62,641 nt of DNA from Arcobacter sp. CECT 8985 (GTDB lineage: Bacteria > Campylobacterota > Campylobacteria > Campylobacterales > Arcobacteraceae): contig NZ_PDKC01000014.1 in the NCBI RefSeq assembly GCF_004116495.1, positions 1 to 62,641 on the forward strand. Reading direction: 5' to 3'. Made by a program: the position numbers and the translations under genes. Within the stretch, counting starts at the first letter, position 1. Every line of letters begins with the position of its first letter. The notes beneath the pieces are model-generated. The model ran no database searches, was not told where the DNA came from, and was given only the letters and a program-made list of their open reading frames with translations. Of this stretch, positions 8,903 through 16,733 are shown piece after piece.

Positions 8903-9775
8903 ATGCAAAAAAATAAAATAATAAAACTTATAAGATATATCATCACATTTAGTGTAGTTACAATTGCCATTATATTAGGAATGACATTATGGCATAACTA
9001 TGTTGATTCACCATGGACAAGAGATGGAAGAGTAAGAGCTGATATAACTCTTATTGCTCCTGATGTTTCAGGTATAGTTACTAAAGTCTATGTTAAAGAT
9101 AATCAACATGTCAAAAAAAATGATAAACTATATGAAATAGATAAAAAAAGATTTGAAGCTAATTTAAAAAGACAAAAATCAATTGTTGCAGAAAAAGAAG
9201 CAAACTATGAAAAGAAAAAAGCGCAATACAATAAAAGAATAAAAGGTGATGATTCAATTATTCCTAGAGATGTAAAAGATGATGCAAAGTACAATCTACT
9301 TATGGCAAAAGAGGAATTAAATGAAGCAAAATCGAAACTTGAAGTTTTTGAACTTGACTTAAAAAGAAGTACAATTTATGCACCAACTGATGGTTGGGTA
9401 AATAACTTATTATTAAAAAAAGGTGACTTTATACAAAAAGGTCAAAGTCATTTATCAATTTTAAATCAAGATAGTTTTTGGGTTTATGGATATTTTGAAG
9501 AGCATAAAATTCCTAAAATTCATATTGGGGATACTGCAATTATGAATCCACTTGGAACAGACATAACATTAAAAGGTCATGTAGAAAGTATTGCAAATGG
9601 TATTACAGATAGAGATAATAAAATAGGAAGAGGTTTACTTGCCAATGTAAATCCATCTTTTACTTGGGTAAGATTAGCACAAAGAATTCCTGTTAGAATT
9701 GTTGTTGATGAAATGCCAAAAGATTATACTTTAAGAGCTGGTACTACTTGTACTATTGAAATCAAAACTAAATAA
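8903..9775 (+). CDS. HlyD-family periplasmic adaptor of efflux pump (AaeA-like)
   Basis: Membrane fusion protein linking the FUSC permease to the outer-membrane channel. One membrane helix at about 11-31 is followed by the WTRDGRVRADITLIAPDVSG motif typical of this subfamily, a lipoyl/barrel-sandwich domain split by a helical hairpin (about 80-155), and a beta-barrel with FWVYGYFEEHKI. The 290-residue length is normal for this short subfamily. Last gene of the marR operon, closed by a strong hairpin directly after the stop. Confidence 0.9.
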   Translation: MQKNKIIKLIRYIITFSVVTIAIILGMTLWHNYVDSPWTRDGRVRADITLIAPDVSGIVTKVYVKDNQHVKKNDKLYEIDKKRFEANLKRQKSIVAEKEANYEKKKAQYNKRIKGDDSIIPRDVKDDAKYNLLMAKEELNEAKSKLEVFELDLKRSTIYAPTDGWVNNLLLKKGDFIQKGQSHLSILNQDSFWVYGYFEEHKIPKIHIGDTAIMNPLGTDITLKGHVESIANGITDRDNKIGRGLLANVNPSFTWVRLAQRIPVRIVVDEMPKDYTLRAGTTCTIEIKTK

Positions 9776-9804
9776 AATACAAACTCTTAAAAAGAGTTTG
9801 TATT
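9776..9804. terminator. Bidirectional terminator hairpin
   Basis: Perfect 13-bp stem AATACAAACTCTT / AAGAGTTTGTATT with an AAA loop, between convergent genes. It lies directly after the adaptor gene and includes the last codons of the TPR gene on the other strand. Confidence 0.8.
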
Positions 9805-10743
9805 AAATCTTTCTTTATCCCTTAAAACTTCAGCTGTTAAAACCATATCATTTATAATTGTATCTTTTGTATTAGCAAACTTTTCAATAAACTTATCACA
9901 AACTTCAGATAACTCTTTTTCTCTTCCTAGTTCACCTAATAAAAGAATTTTATTATATGAAGCAAGAGCAACTTGGGCTAATAATTTTGCATTTGCACTA
10001 TTTTCAAATCTATTAATTATCTCAGTGTATGCTTCTAAAGCTTTTAAAACCTCTTCTTCATCTCTTAAAACAGAAGCTTTATTTACCATCGTTTTTGCTA
10101 CAACTTCTAATATTTTCTCATTTTTCGTATCATTAAATTTATTTAATAATTTATCATAAACTTCAAGAGCTTTTTTATTTTGCTCTAGTTTTTGATATGT
10201 TGATGAAAGATTAAATAGTGCACTTGATACATCATATAATACTTCATCTTGTTTTGTGTTTTCAAAATTTTTAATAAATTCTTCATAAATTGAAGCAACA
10301 TCTTCTAAATTCCCTATCTGTTTTGTACAAATAGCTTTGTTTAAATATGTTTTTACTAAAATTATTTCTATTTTAGGTGAGATATCTGTTATGAATTTTT
10401 CTAGAATTTTATTATAACAAACTAGCTCTTCTTCATATCTTTTTTGTTTTGCTAAAATCATAGCTTTATTGTATAAAGCATAAGCAAGAATATATAAAAC
10501 ATTTTCATCTTCAGAATAAAAAAAAGTATCTATAATTTCATCAAAAGTTATAAGTACATCATCTTTTTTATCTAATGCCAATAATACTCTTGCTTTTGCC
10601 ATCAAAGCATAAGCAACTTCCAAATCTTTTTCATCCGCGATTTGTAAAAGTTGATAAGTTAAATCTAAAGCTTCTTTGTACTGTTTATTATGAAATTTCA
10701 TATTAAACTCATCGTATACATTCTTAAATTCAATTTGACTCAA
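9787..10743 (-). CDS. Tetratricopeptide-repeat protein
   Basis: A 318-residue all-helical protein built of about seven repeats of 40 residues, each with a pattern like ALxxYxxIIxRFxxSxxxxLLxxVAxAxxNKA. These longer TPR-like repeats act in protein contacts. No signal peptide, so probably cytoplasmic. The start is TTG at 10743 with a strong AGGAG five bases before it. The gene stands alone; the partner is unknown. Confidence 0.8.
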   Translation of the reverse strand: MSQIEFKNVYDEFNMKFHNKQYKEALDLTYQLLQIADEKDLEVAYALMAKARVLLALDKKDDVLITFDEIIDTFFYSEDENVLYILAYALYNKAMILAKQKRYEEELVCYNKILEKFITDISPKIEIILVKTYLNKAICTKQIGNLEDVASIYEEFIKNFENTKQDEVLYDVSSALFNLSSTYQKLEQNKKALEVYDKLLNKFNDTKNEKILEVVAKTMVNKASVLRDEEEVLKALEAYTEIINRFENSANAKLLAQVALASYNKILLLGELGREKELSEVCDKFIEKFANTKDTIINDMVLTAEVLRDKERFNTNSF

Positions 10744-10837
10744 CTTTACTCCTAAAATTAATTATATTGTATATAAATAAGATATAACACAATCTCTTAA
10801 TATAAGCTAATTTGAGATGACATAAATATGACTTTTA

Positions 10838-11659
10838 CTATGAAAGAGTAAGTTTTTTTAAATAATTTTCAATAATCAATGGAAAATCTTTTCTACATAC
10901 TAAATGTGTGTCAAGTTCAAAGTCCATATTTGTAACTTTTAATCTATGTAAATAACCAAATTTTTCAATTATTTGCCTAGAGAAAAGCGCAACTCCATAT
11001 CCTGCTTCAACACAAGCAAGAATTACCTCATAATTTTCTAAATTGACTTTTTTATATTTGTTTTTATTTTTTTCTAAAAGATATTTTTCTAAAAATATTC
11101 TATTTAAACAGCCATTTTTATATGCAAAAATCTTATTTTCAGGAGTTTTATCTTTTGCTTGAACTAAAACAATATCCTCTTTTATTATATTTAATACTTT
11201 TAAATCTTTATGTTTAGGATCACCATTTACAAATGCAATATCTAACTTATACTCTAAAAGCTTATCTATTAAATTTAAACTACTATCAACAACAAACTCC
11301 AACTTCATATCTTTATAATCATGATTTAATTTTTTGATAAAATCAGCAAGTCTAATCGTAGCATTTGATTGAGTTGAGCCAATTTTCAATAATTCATGAT
11401 AATTTATATTTTGCATTTTTAAAGTTGCTTCTTCAACTTTTTTTACAATATCAATAGCAAAAGGATAGAGTTTTTCTCCCTCTTGTGTCAAAATAACTCC
11501 CCTATTTGTTCTGTGAAACAGTTCATATCCCAAACTTTTTTCAAGCTGTTTTATTCTTAGTGTTACATTTGATTGAGTAAAGTTCAACTCCTTTGCACCA
11601 AGTGAAATACTTTTTGTATTTGCAACTGCAAGAAAAACTTTCAGTAAGTTAGAATCCAT
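10838..11659 (-). CDS. LysR-family transcriptional regulator
   Basis: A 273-residue regulator. Residues 1-60 form the LysR helix-turn-helix (KSISLGAKELNFTQSNVTLR followed by LEKSLGYELFHR); the remainder is the periplasmic-binding-like effector domain. It is encoded 11 bases downstream of a TSUP exporter gene on the same strand and so is probably in its operon, suggesting that it regulates export of the TSUP substrate. Effector unknown. The C-terminal domain is slightly shorter than the usual 300-residue family length. Confidence 0.88.
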   Translation of the reverse strand: MDSNLLKVFLAVANTKSISLGAKELNFTQSNVTLRIKQLEKSLGYELFHRTNRGVILTQEGEKLYPFAIDIVKKVEEATLKMQNINYHELLKIGSTQSNATIRLADFIKKLNHDYKDMKLEFVVDSSLNLIDKLLEYKLDIAFVNGDPKHKDLKVLNIIKEDIVLVQAKDKTPENKIFAYKNGCLNRIFLEKYLLEKNKNKYKKVNLENYEVILACVEAGYGVALFSRQIIEKFGYLHRLKVTNMDFELDTHLVCRKDFPLIIENYLKKLTLS

Positions 11660-11670
11660 ATCTTTTCCTT

Positions 11671-12414
11671 TTAAAAACTTATTGTTTGTACAACTAACAT
11701 AGAAGCTATAATAAAAAGAAGTACTTTTAATATCTTTACATATAGTTTTGAATCAATTAGTTTTTTAACTTTTATTCCTAAAAACATACCTATAAATGTA
11801 GCTGCAAGACCTATCATAGAGATATTAAAATCATCTACTGTAAAACTGTCATGCAATAAAAAAACTGTTATTTGCCCAATTTTAGTAAACAAAAAACAAA
11901 GATTTGATAATTGAACAGTATCTTTTCTAGTATATTTCATCTCTAAAGTATACATAATCATCAATGGCGCAACAATATTTGTAAGACCTGATAACATTCC
12001 ACCAAAAATACCTAAACTATAAGTTGAACTTCGTGGATATTTAGAAATAAAAGTTGCTTCTATTTTAACAACTGATTGAAGAAGATACAAAAATATAATA
12101 GCTGCAAGTAATAGTTTAAAAAGATCTGAGTTTGTGTATAGAAGTAAAACTGTACCTAAAGCACTTCCAACTACCATCAAAGTTATAATAAACCAAAACT
12201 TTTTTAAAGCCTGTAAAAACTTACCTTCACTTAAAATACTTAATATATTTGCACCCATAGTCGGAATAAGCATATATAAAATAGTAGTTTGCATATCTGT
12301 AAAAAGTGCAATAATAGGAGTAGAAATCATCCCAAAACCAAAACCAATAGCCCCATGAACAGTTGATGCAAAAAACAGAGTTAAACATAAAGCTATGATA
12401 AAAGTATATTCCAT
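11671..12414 (-). CDS. TSUP-family membrane exporter (TauE/SafE type)
   Basis: A 247-residue inner-membrane protein with about eight helices. The HGAIGFGFGMISTP segment near the N-terminus and the GGMLSGLTNIVAPLM segment mark the two halves of the TauE/SafE fold. The family moves sulfonates, sulfite and small organic anions. I place the start at the ATG at 12414, behind AAGGATCCTCAT, rather than at an ATG 14 codons upstream that lacks a ribosome binding site. It is followed by its probable LysR regulator. Confidence 0.85.
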   Translation of the reverse strand: MEYTFIIALCLTLFFASTVHGAIGFGFGMISTPIIALFTDMQTTILYMLIPTMGANILSILSEGKFLQALKKFWFIITLMVVGSALGTVLLLYTNSDLFKLLLAAIIFLYLLQSVVKIEATFISKYPRSSTYSLGIFGGMLSGLTNIVAPLMIMYTLEMKYTRKDTVQLSNLCFLFTKIGQITVFLLHDSFTVDDFNISMIGLAATFIGMFLGIKVKKLIDSKLYVKILKVLLFIIASMLVVQTISF

Positions 12415-12562
12415 ATGAGGATCCTTAATATTATCTATAATTATGTGTAATATCAAATAATATTACTAGTAATTATATCTATAGAATATAAAAATAAAAT
12501 AAATAAAAAATATAAAATATAGTAAAACTTAGATACAATTGCAAAAAAACAAAAGGAAACTT

Positions 12563-12898
12563 GTGAAAAAAACATTTAAACTACAAGTAGAAAACAAACA
12601 TCCAGATAGAGTTGTAGAAGGTATAAAACACGAAGTAAGAAAATATATAAAAAGAGAAAATAAAAAGCAACTTCCTGAAGATAAAGACTTTTGGTTTTTT
12701 GATTGTAAATTTGCAATAGAAGGTGACGAACCAAAAGTAATACAATTTTCAGAAATTACAAAATCAATTGATGAAGCAGCCGCATCAGGAAAAGAAACAT
12801 TCTATCTTGAAATCATAGCAAGAGCAGAAAAAAGACCTGAAAAAGAAGTAGAAGAAATAGAAAATATTCCTGAATTATCAGAAGATGATATTAAATAG
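12563..12898 (+). CDS. DUF6172 family protein
   Basis: A 111-residue basic cytoplasmic protein beginning VKKTFKLQVENKHPDRVVEG and containing KDFWFFDCKF. It resembles a small conserved family of unknown function (DUF6172) seen in several proteobacterial groups. The start is GTG at 12563 with AAGGAAACTT before it; an in-frame TTG eight codons upstream is less likely. No operon partner; a hairpin follows the stop. Confidence 0.75.
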   Translation: MKKTFKLQVENKHPDRVVEGIKHEVRKYIKRENKKQLPEDKDFWFFDCKFAIEGDEPKVIQFSEITKSIDEAAASGKETFYLEIIARAEKRPEKEVEEIENIPELSEDDIK

Positions 12899-12923
12899 AA
12901 CTAATCTTCTTCTTATTATTAGA

Positions 12924-12955
12924 AAGTTGAAATCAAATTTTCGATTTCACTTTTT
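12924..12955 (+). terminator. Terminator after DUF6172 gene
   Basis: Stem GAAATC / GATTTC, extended by AGT/ACT across one bulged base, followed by a run of five T on the plus strand. It ends the short monocistronic gene just upstream and lies next to the convergent DUF6602 gene end. Confidence 0.5.
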
Positions 12956-12967
12956 AATGGTTTTCTT

Positions 12968-13987
12968 CTATTTTTTATTAACTATAAGTTTATTTAATTT
13001 TCCATCATTATTTGAAGATAAAGTAAATGTTATTGAATTTAAAATAGTCTCTTTAAGTCCATTAAAATCTATTTCTTCATAACTTTCATTATTCCACATA
13101 TCTACAATATATTCCGTATAAATATTAAAACTATTATCAATACAATTAGATAACAAATAAGTTCCAAATTTTTCTTTACATAAAGTATTTGAAATACCAG
13201 ATAAAAGCCCAAGTAAATTACAGTTACCTTTTTTATCTTCTATTCCTGCCCAGCAATAATAAGTAAAGTATATATCTTCATAATTTATATCATTTATTAT
13301 TAAATCTTTTTCTATATTAACGTCAATATTTTCTGTTTCATATTCAATTTTGAAGCTATTGTCCCCAACTATCATATCATGACACTTATTTTGTTTTATG
13401 AATTGTTTTACAAAATCATTTTTATTTATAGAGTCTTTTAAATAAATTTTCTGGAAAGTGAAAAAATAGTATCCTTTGTTTAAAACACAATATGCTTTAA
13501 TATGAGGATTATATAAAAAGGCATTATCCTTTTCGTAATATCTTCTTAATTCTGATTTACTTTGAATATCACTTGAAAAAGAAAATAATACATTTCTTCC
13601 TTTATATCCAATACACTTTTTTAAGTTTTTAAACTTTTCAATTGTTGTATCTAATTCTTTAGAATTTATTGTACTTTTTATTTCAAAAATATATTCAACT
13701 GCTTCACAAGGTACAAACCCTAATTCTACACCAAAAAGAAGAGCAGGAAGAATTTCATTGTTATATAAAATAATATCACTTTCATTGGACTGGAATCCAG
13801 AAGAATCTTGTACAATACCTTTTGATAGTTTAAATCTATTTGGTATTAAATCTTTTACTAGTTCAAGAAATAATATTTCATTTAAACTGCCTTTTATTCC
13901 TTGATGATTTACATTCTTATTTGAGGTATAAGAAGATTTTAAAAAGTCAATTTTTGTATTTATTATTTCATTTATATAATTACTCAT
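12968..13987 (-). CDS. DUF6602 family, PD-(D/E)xK nuclease-like protein
   Basis: A 339-residue protein whose N-terminal part looks like the DUF6602 domain: GIKGSLNE at about 30-37, SKGIVQDSSGFQSNESDIILY at about 55-75 and AVEYIFEIKST at about 97-107. Asp71 followed by Glu102-Ile-Lys104 has the spacing and hydrophobic surroundings of a PD-(D/E)xK nuclease core; activity is inferred. The C-terminal 200 residues are not recognised. It starts at ATG 13987 behind AAAGGAATATT and is a single gene, as is common for accessory genes. A long inverted repeat lies just upstream. Confidence 0.65.
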   Translation of the reverse strand: MSNYINEIINTKIDFLKSSYTSNKNVNHQGIKGSLNEILFLELVKDLIPNRFKLSKGIVQDSSGFQSNESDIILYNNEILPALLFGVELGFVPCEAVEYIFEIKSTINSKELDTTIEKFKNLKKCIGYKGRNVLFSFSSDIQSKSELRRYYEKDNAFLYNPHIKAYCVLNKGYYFFTFQKIYLKDSINKNDFVKQFIKQNKCHDMIVGDNSFKIEYETENIDVNIEKDLIINDINYEDIYFTYYCWAGIEDKKGNCNLLGLLSGISNTLCKEKFGTYLLSNCIDNSFNIYTEYIVDMWNNESYEEIDFNGLKETILNSITFTLSSNNDGKLNKLIVNKK

Positions 13988-14042
13988 AATATTCCTTTAA
14001 TAGATTATAAAATATAAATACTTATATTACTTATTTTTATAG

Positions 14043-14160
14043 AAGAGTTAGTTGTATGAAGATTCAAGGCGAAGTAAGTTTTTGGCGATTGAGCATACTA
14101 AAGTATGTGATTGAGCCAAAAATTTACTTCAACGCAGGAGATTTATGTAAATAGCTCTTT
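14043..14160. repeat. Long imperfect inverted repeat (about 55-base arms)
   Basis: Arms 14043-14098 and 14103-14160 fold around TAAA (CATAC-TAAA-GTATG). The best paired block is 14071-14086 with 14115-14130 (15 of 16 pairs). Inside, GATTGAG occurs twice in direct orientation (14087-14093 and 14109-14115), so the arms are not a simple palindrome. It sits between htpG and the DUF6602 gene. It could be a REP/MITE-like element or a processed 3' end. Confidence 0.6.
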
Positions 14161-16073
14161 TATAGAGCTTTTGCTGTGATTCTTGATAATCTCTGTGCAA
14201 ACGCTACTGCATCAGTAATTTCCATACCTTCAGATAGTTTCGCTTGGTCTAATAGTACCCATGATACATCATCAATCATTTTATCATCAGGACAACCATT
14301 TAGTTTTTTAACTATTTCATGGTCTGGGTTGATTTCTAAGATTGGTGCTGATTCTGGCATCTCTTGTCCCATTGCTCTCATCATTTGCATCATTTGAGCC
14401 ATTTGTGCATCACCTGTGTCTTTAACTACACAAGATGGAGAATCAGAAAGTCTATTTGTAACTTTTACTTCTTTTACAGATTCACCTAAAATATCTTTGA
14501 TTTTTTTAGTGATATCTTGGAATTTTTCTTCTACTTCTTTTTTCTCTTCTTCTGTTTGCTCTACTTTTGGAGGTTCAACTGAAGTAATATCTTTAAATTC
14601 CCACTCTTTATATGCACCAAGAGTTGGAGTAATAATTTCATCTATCTCTTTATCATCTAAAATAAGAACTTCGATATTATTTTTCTTATAACTTTCTAAT
14701 AATGGAGAGTTTCTAAGAACATTTTCATTTTCACCTACTATGTAGTAGATTGCTTTTTGTTCAGTATCTGCAGACTCTTTATAAGCTGCAAGAGAAGTCA
14801 TCTCACCATCTTTTGTTTTTGTAGATTTATATCTAATTAGATCTAAGATTGTTTCTTTATTTGTAAAGTCTTGGTAAGCACCCTCTTTTAAAGGTCTATT
14901 ATATTGAGCAATAAACTCCTTATATTTCTCTTCATCTTTAGCTAATTTTTTGATTTCACTTAAGATTTTTTTAACTGAACCTTGTTTGATATTTGCTAAG
15001 ATTCTATTTTCTTGTAAGATTTCTCTACTTACATTTAAAGGTAAATCTTCAGAATCAATAATACCTCTTACAAATCTTAAGTAAGTTGGTAATAACTCTT
15101 TTTCATCATCTGTGATAAATACTCTTTTAACATATAATTTAACACCTGGTTGATAATCAGCTCTATACATATCCATTGGTGCAGTTTTTGGAATATAAAA
15201 TAGTGTTGTATATTCATTTACACCTTCTGCTCTTGTATGAATAGTAGCCATTGGGTCTTGTGAATCATGAGAGATTGACTTATAGAACTCATTATAATCT
15301 TCTTGTTTTAACTTAGATTTTGGTTGAGTCCAAAGTGCAGTTGCTGCATTTATTTGTTCATGTCTTTTCTCTTTAGTTTTCTTAGCTTCTTTTCCAGCTT
15401 TTTTATCTTCTTCACTTAACTCTTCTTCAACTTCTTCTTGATAATTTAAGAAAATTGGGTAAGCGATGTGATTTGAGTATTTTTCAATAATATTTTGAAT
15501 TCTTGGTTTTGAAGCAAATTCACTTGCTTCTTCATCTTTTAATTTGATATAAATAACAGTACCATTTGATTCTTTAGTAACTGGAACAATATCAAATTCA
15601 CCAGTACCTGTACTTGACCATTTATAAGCTTGATCTTCACCTGCTTTTTTAGAAATAACATCAACATTTGATGCTACCATAAATACAGAATAAAAACCAA
15701 CACCAAATTGTCCGATTAAATTACTATCTTTTTTAGCATCACCTGTTAGTGCTTCTACAAATGATTTTGTTCCTGATTTTGCTATTGTACCAATAGAAGC
15801 GATTAAATCCTCTTCATTCATACCAACACCATTATCAACTATAGTAATTGACTTGTCATCTTCGTCAAATGCAATATTGATTTCACCTTTCCAATCTTCT
15901 GGAAGTTTTGATTTCATATTGTCATCTGTTAATTTTAAATAGTTTAATTTATCTATTGCATCACTTGCATTTGATACAAGTTCTCTTATAAAAATCTCTT
16001 TATTTGAGTATAAAGAATGAGTCATTAAATGTAATAATTGACCTACTTCTGTCTGAAATTGATGTTTTGCCAT
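14160..16073 (-). CDS. htpG: Molecular chaperone HtpG (Hsp90)
   Basis: ATP-dependent bacterial Hsp90. The 637-residue protein begins MAKHQFQTEVGQLLHLM and has the N-terminal Bergerat ATPase with ELVSNASDAIDKL, DNGVGM, and IGQFGVGFYSVFM motifs, then the middle domain (LYVKRVFITDD, LPLNVSRE) and a dimerisation domain ending in RITAKAL. The start is ATG 16073 behind TATAGGAGAAATT; an in-frame ATG 37 codons upstream would read through the promoter region. A near-consensus CIRCE element 81 bases upstream suggests heat-shock control by HrcA. Confidence 0.97.
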   Translation of the reverse strand: MAKHQFQTEVGQLLHLMTHSLYSNKEIFIRELVSNASDAIDKLNYLKLTDDNMKSKLPEDWKGEINIAFDEDDKSITIVDNGVGMNEEDLIASIGTIAKSGTKSFVEALTGDAKKDSNLIGQFGVGFYSVFMVASNVDVISKKAGEDQAYKWSSTGTGEFDIVPVTKESNGTVIYIKLKDEEASEFASKPRIQNIIEKYSNHIAYPIFLNYQEEVEEELSEEDKKAGKEAKKTKEKRHEQINAATALWTQPKSKLKQEDYNEFYKSISHDSQDPMATIHTRAEGVNEYTTLFYIPKTAPMDMYRADYQPGVKLYVKRVFITDDEKELLPTYLRFVRGIIDSEDLPLNVSREILQENRILANIKQGSVKKILSEIKKLAKDEEKYKEFIAQYNRPLKEGAYQDFTNKETILDLIRYKSTKTKDGEMTSLAAYKESADTEQKAIYYIVGENENVLRNSPLLESYKKNNIEVLILDDKEIDEIITPTLGAYKEWEFKDITSVEPPKVEQTEEEKKEVEEKFQDITKKIKDILGESVKEVKVTNRLSDSPSCVVKDTGDAQMAQMMQMMRAMGQEMPESAPILEINPDHEIVKKLNGCPDDKMIDDVSWVLLDQAKLSEGMEITDAVAFAQRLSRITAKAL

Positions 16074-16153
16074 AATTTCTCCTATATATTTTTTAAACTT
16101 TCGAAATAATTTTATCACATCTTTATAAAAGTTGGCTAAAGTTTTTAAACAAA

Positions 16154-16180
16154 TTAGCACTTTTATATACAAAGTGCTAA
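16154..16180. promoter_or_regulatory. CIRCE element (HrcA operator) before htpG
   Basis: TTAGCACTT - 9 bases - AAGTGCTAA. The CIRCE consensus is TTAGCACTC - N9 - GAGTGCTAA, so each arm differs at one symmetric position and the spacer is exactly right. It lies 81 bases upstream of the htpG start, with AT-rich TATAAA- and GATAAAA-like candidate -10 boxes downstream of it. Confidence 0.8.
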
Positions 16181-16272
16181 TCATGTTACTGTTTATCTTA
16201 AATTTACAGATTAGTCATAATGCTAAATTAAAAATAATGATTTTTTTTATATAATTTTGCTAAAGGAAAAGT

Positions 16273-16650
16273 ATGTTAAGAAAAGTTTATATCATATCGA
16301 CATTGACTATTGTAATAATTGCAGGTTTTGCAGGTGGAGCAGTAGATGTCTTATTATTAGACTCTGTGATTCAAATTGCTAATAAACTTGGCTATCCTTT
16401 ATATTTCTTTACTGCATTAGGTGTTTTGAAGATTTTAGGTGCAGCTATGCTTCTACTTCCATCAAAACTAGATAGAATTAGAGATTTAGCATATGCTGGA
16501 TTTACATTAGATTTTTTATTTGCTTCATATTCACATTATAGTTCGAATAGTAGTATTGGGGAAATTATTATTCCATTAGTGTTTTTAGCAATTTTAGTAA
16601 TATCATTTCTACTTAGAAATAGAGCAACAATCTTTAATAGTGAAGATTAA
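16273..16650 (+). CDS. DoxX-like family membrane protein
   Basis: A 125-residue protein with four predicted membrane helices. The segment GGAVDVLLLDSV followed by LGYPLYFFTALGVLKILGAA matches the DoxX-like (DoxX_2) family, and HYSS/FLFASYSH lies between the third and fourth helices. Function in this subgroup is not established. Monocistronic, with a hairpin overlapping its stop codon. Confidence 0.82.
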   Translation: MLRKVYIISTLTIVIIAGFAGGAVDVLLLDSVIQIANKLGYPLYFFTALGVLKILGAAMLLLPSKLDRIRDLAYAGFTLDFLFASYSHYSSNSSIGEIIIPLVFLAILVISFLLRNRATIFNSED

Positions 16651-16659
16651 TTCTTCACT
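16639..16659. terminator. Terminator after DoxX-like gene
   Basis: Perfect 8-bp stem AGTGAAGA / TCTTCACT with loop TTAAT, overlapping the stop codon and followed by ATTTCTTTCT. Confidence 0.65.
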
Positions 16660-16733
16660 ATTTCTTTCTACTTATAAAAAAATAAACATAATCTCGATAA
16701 ACTTACAAAATCTATGACAAAGGACTTATAATT

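Noticed and set aside
12885-13082. A 65-codon plus-strand frame overlapping the ends of the DUF6172 and DUF6602 genes
   Set aside because: It runs antisense through the DUF6602 gene end and the terminator, has low-complexity content and no ribosome binding site.
16074-16184. Upstream ATG at 16184 as the htpG start
   Set aside because: It lies beside the CIRCE element, would code a non-conserved 37-residue extension, and lacks a ribosome binding site, while 16073 has a strong one.
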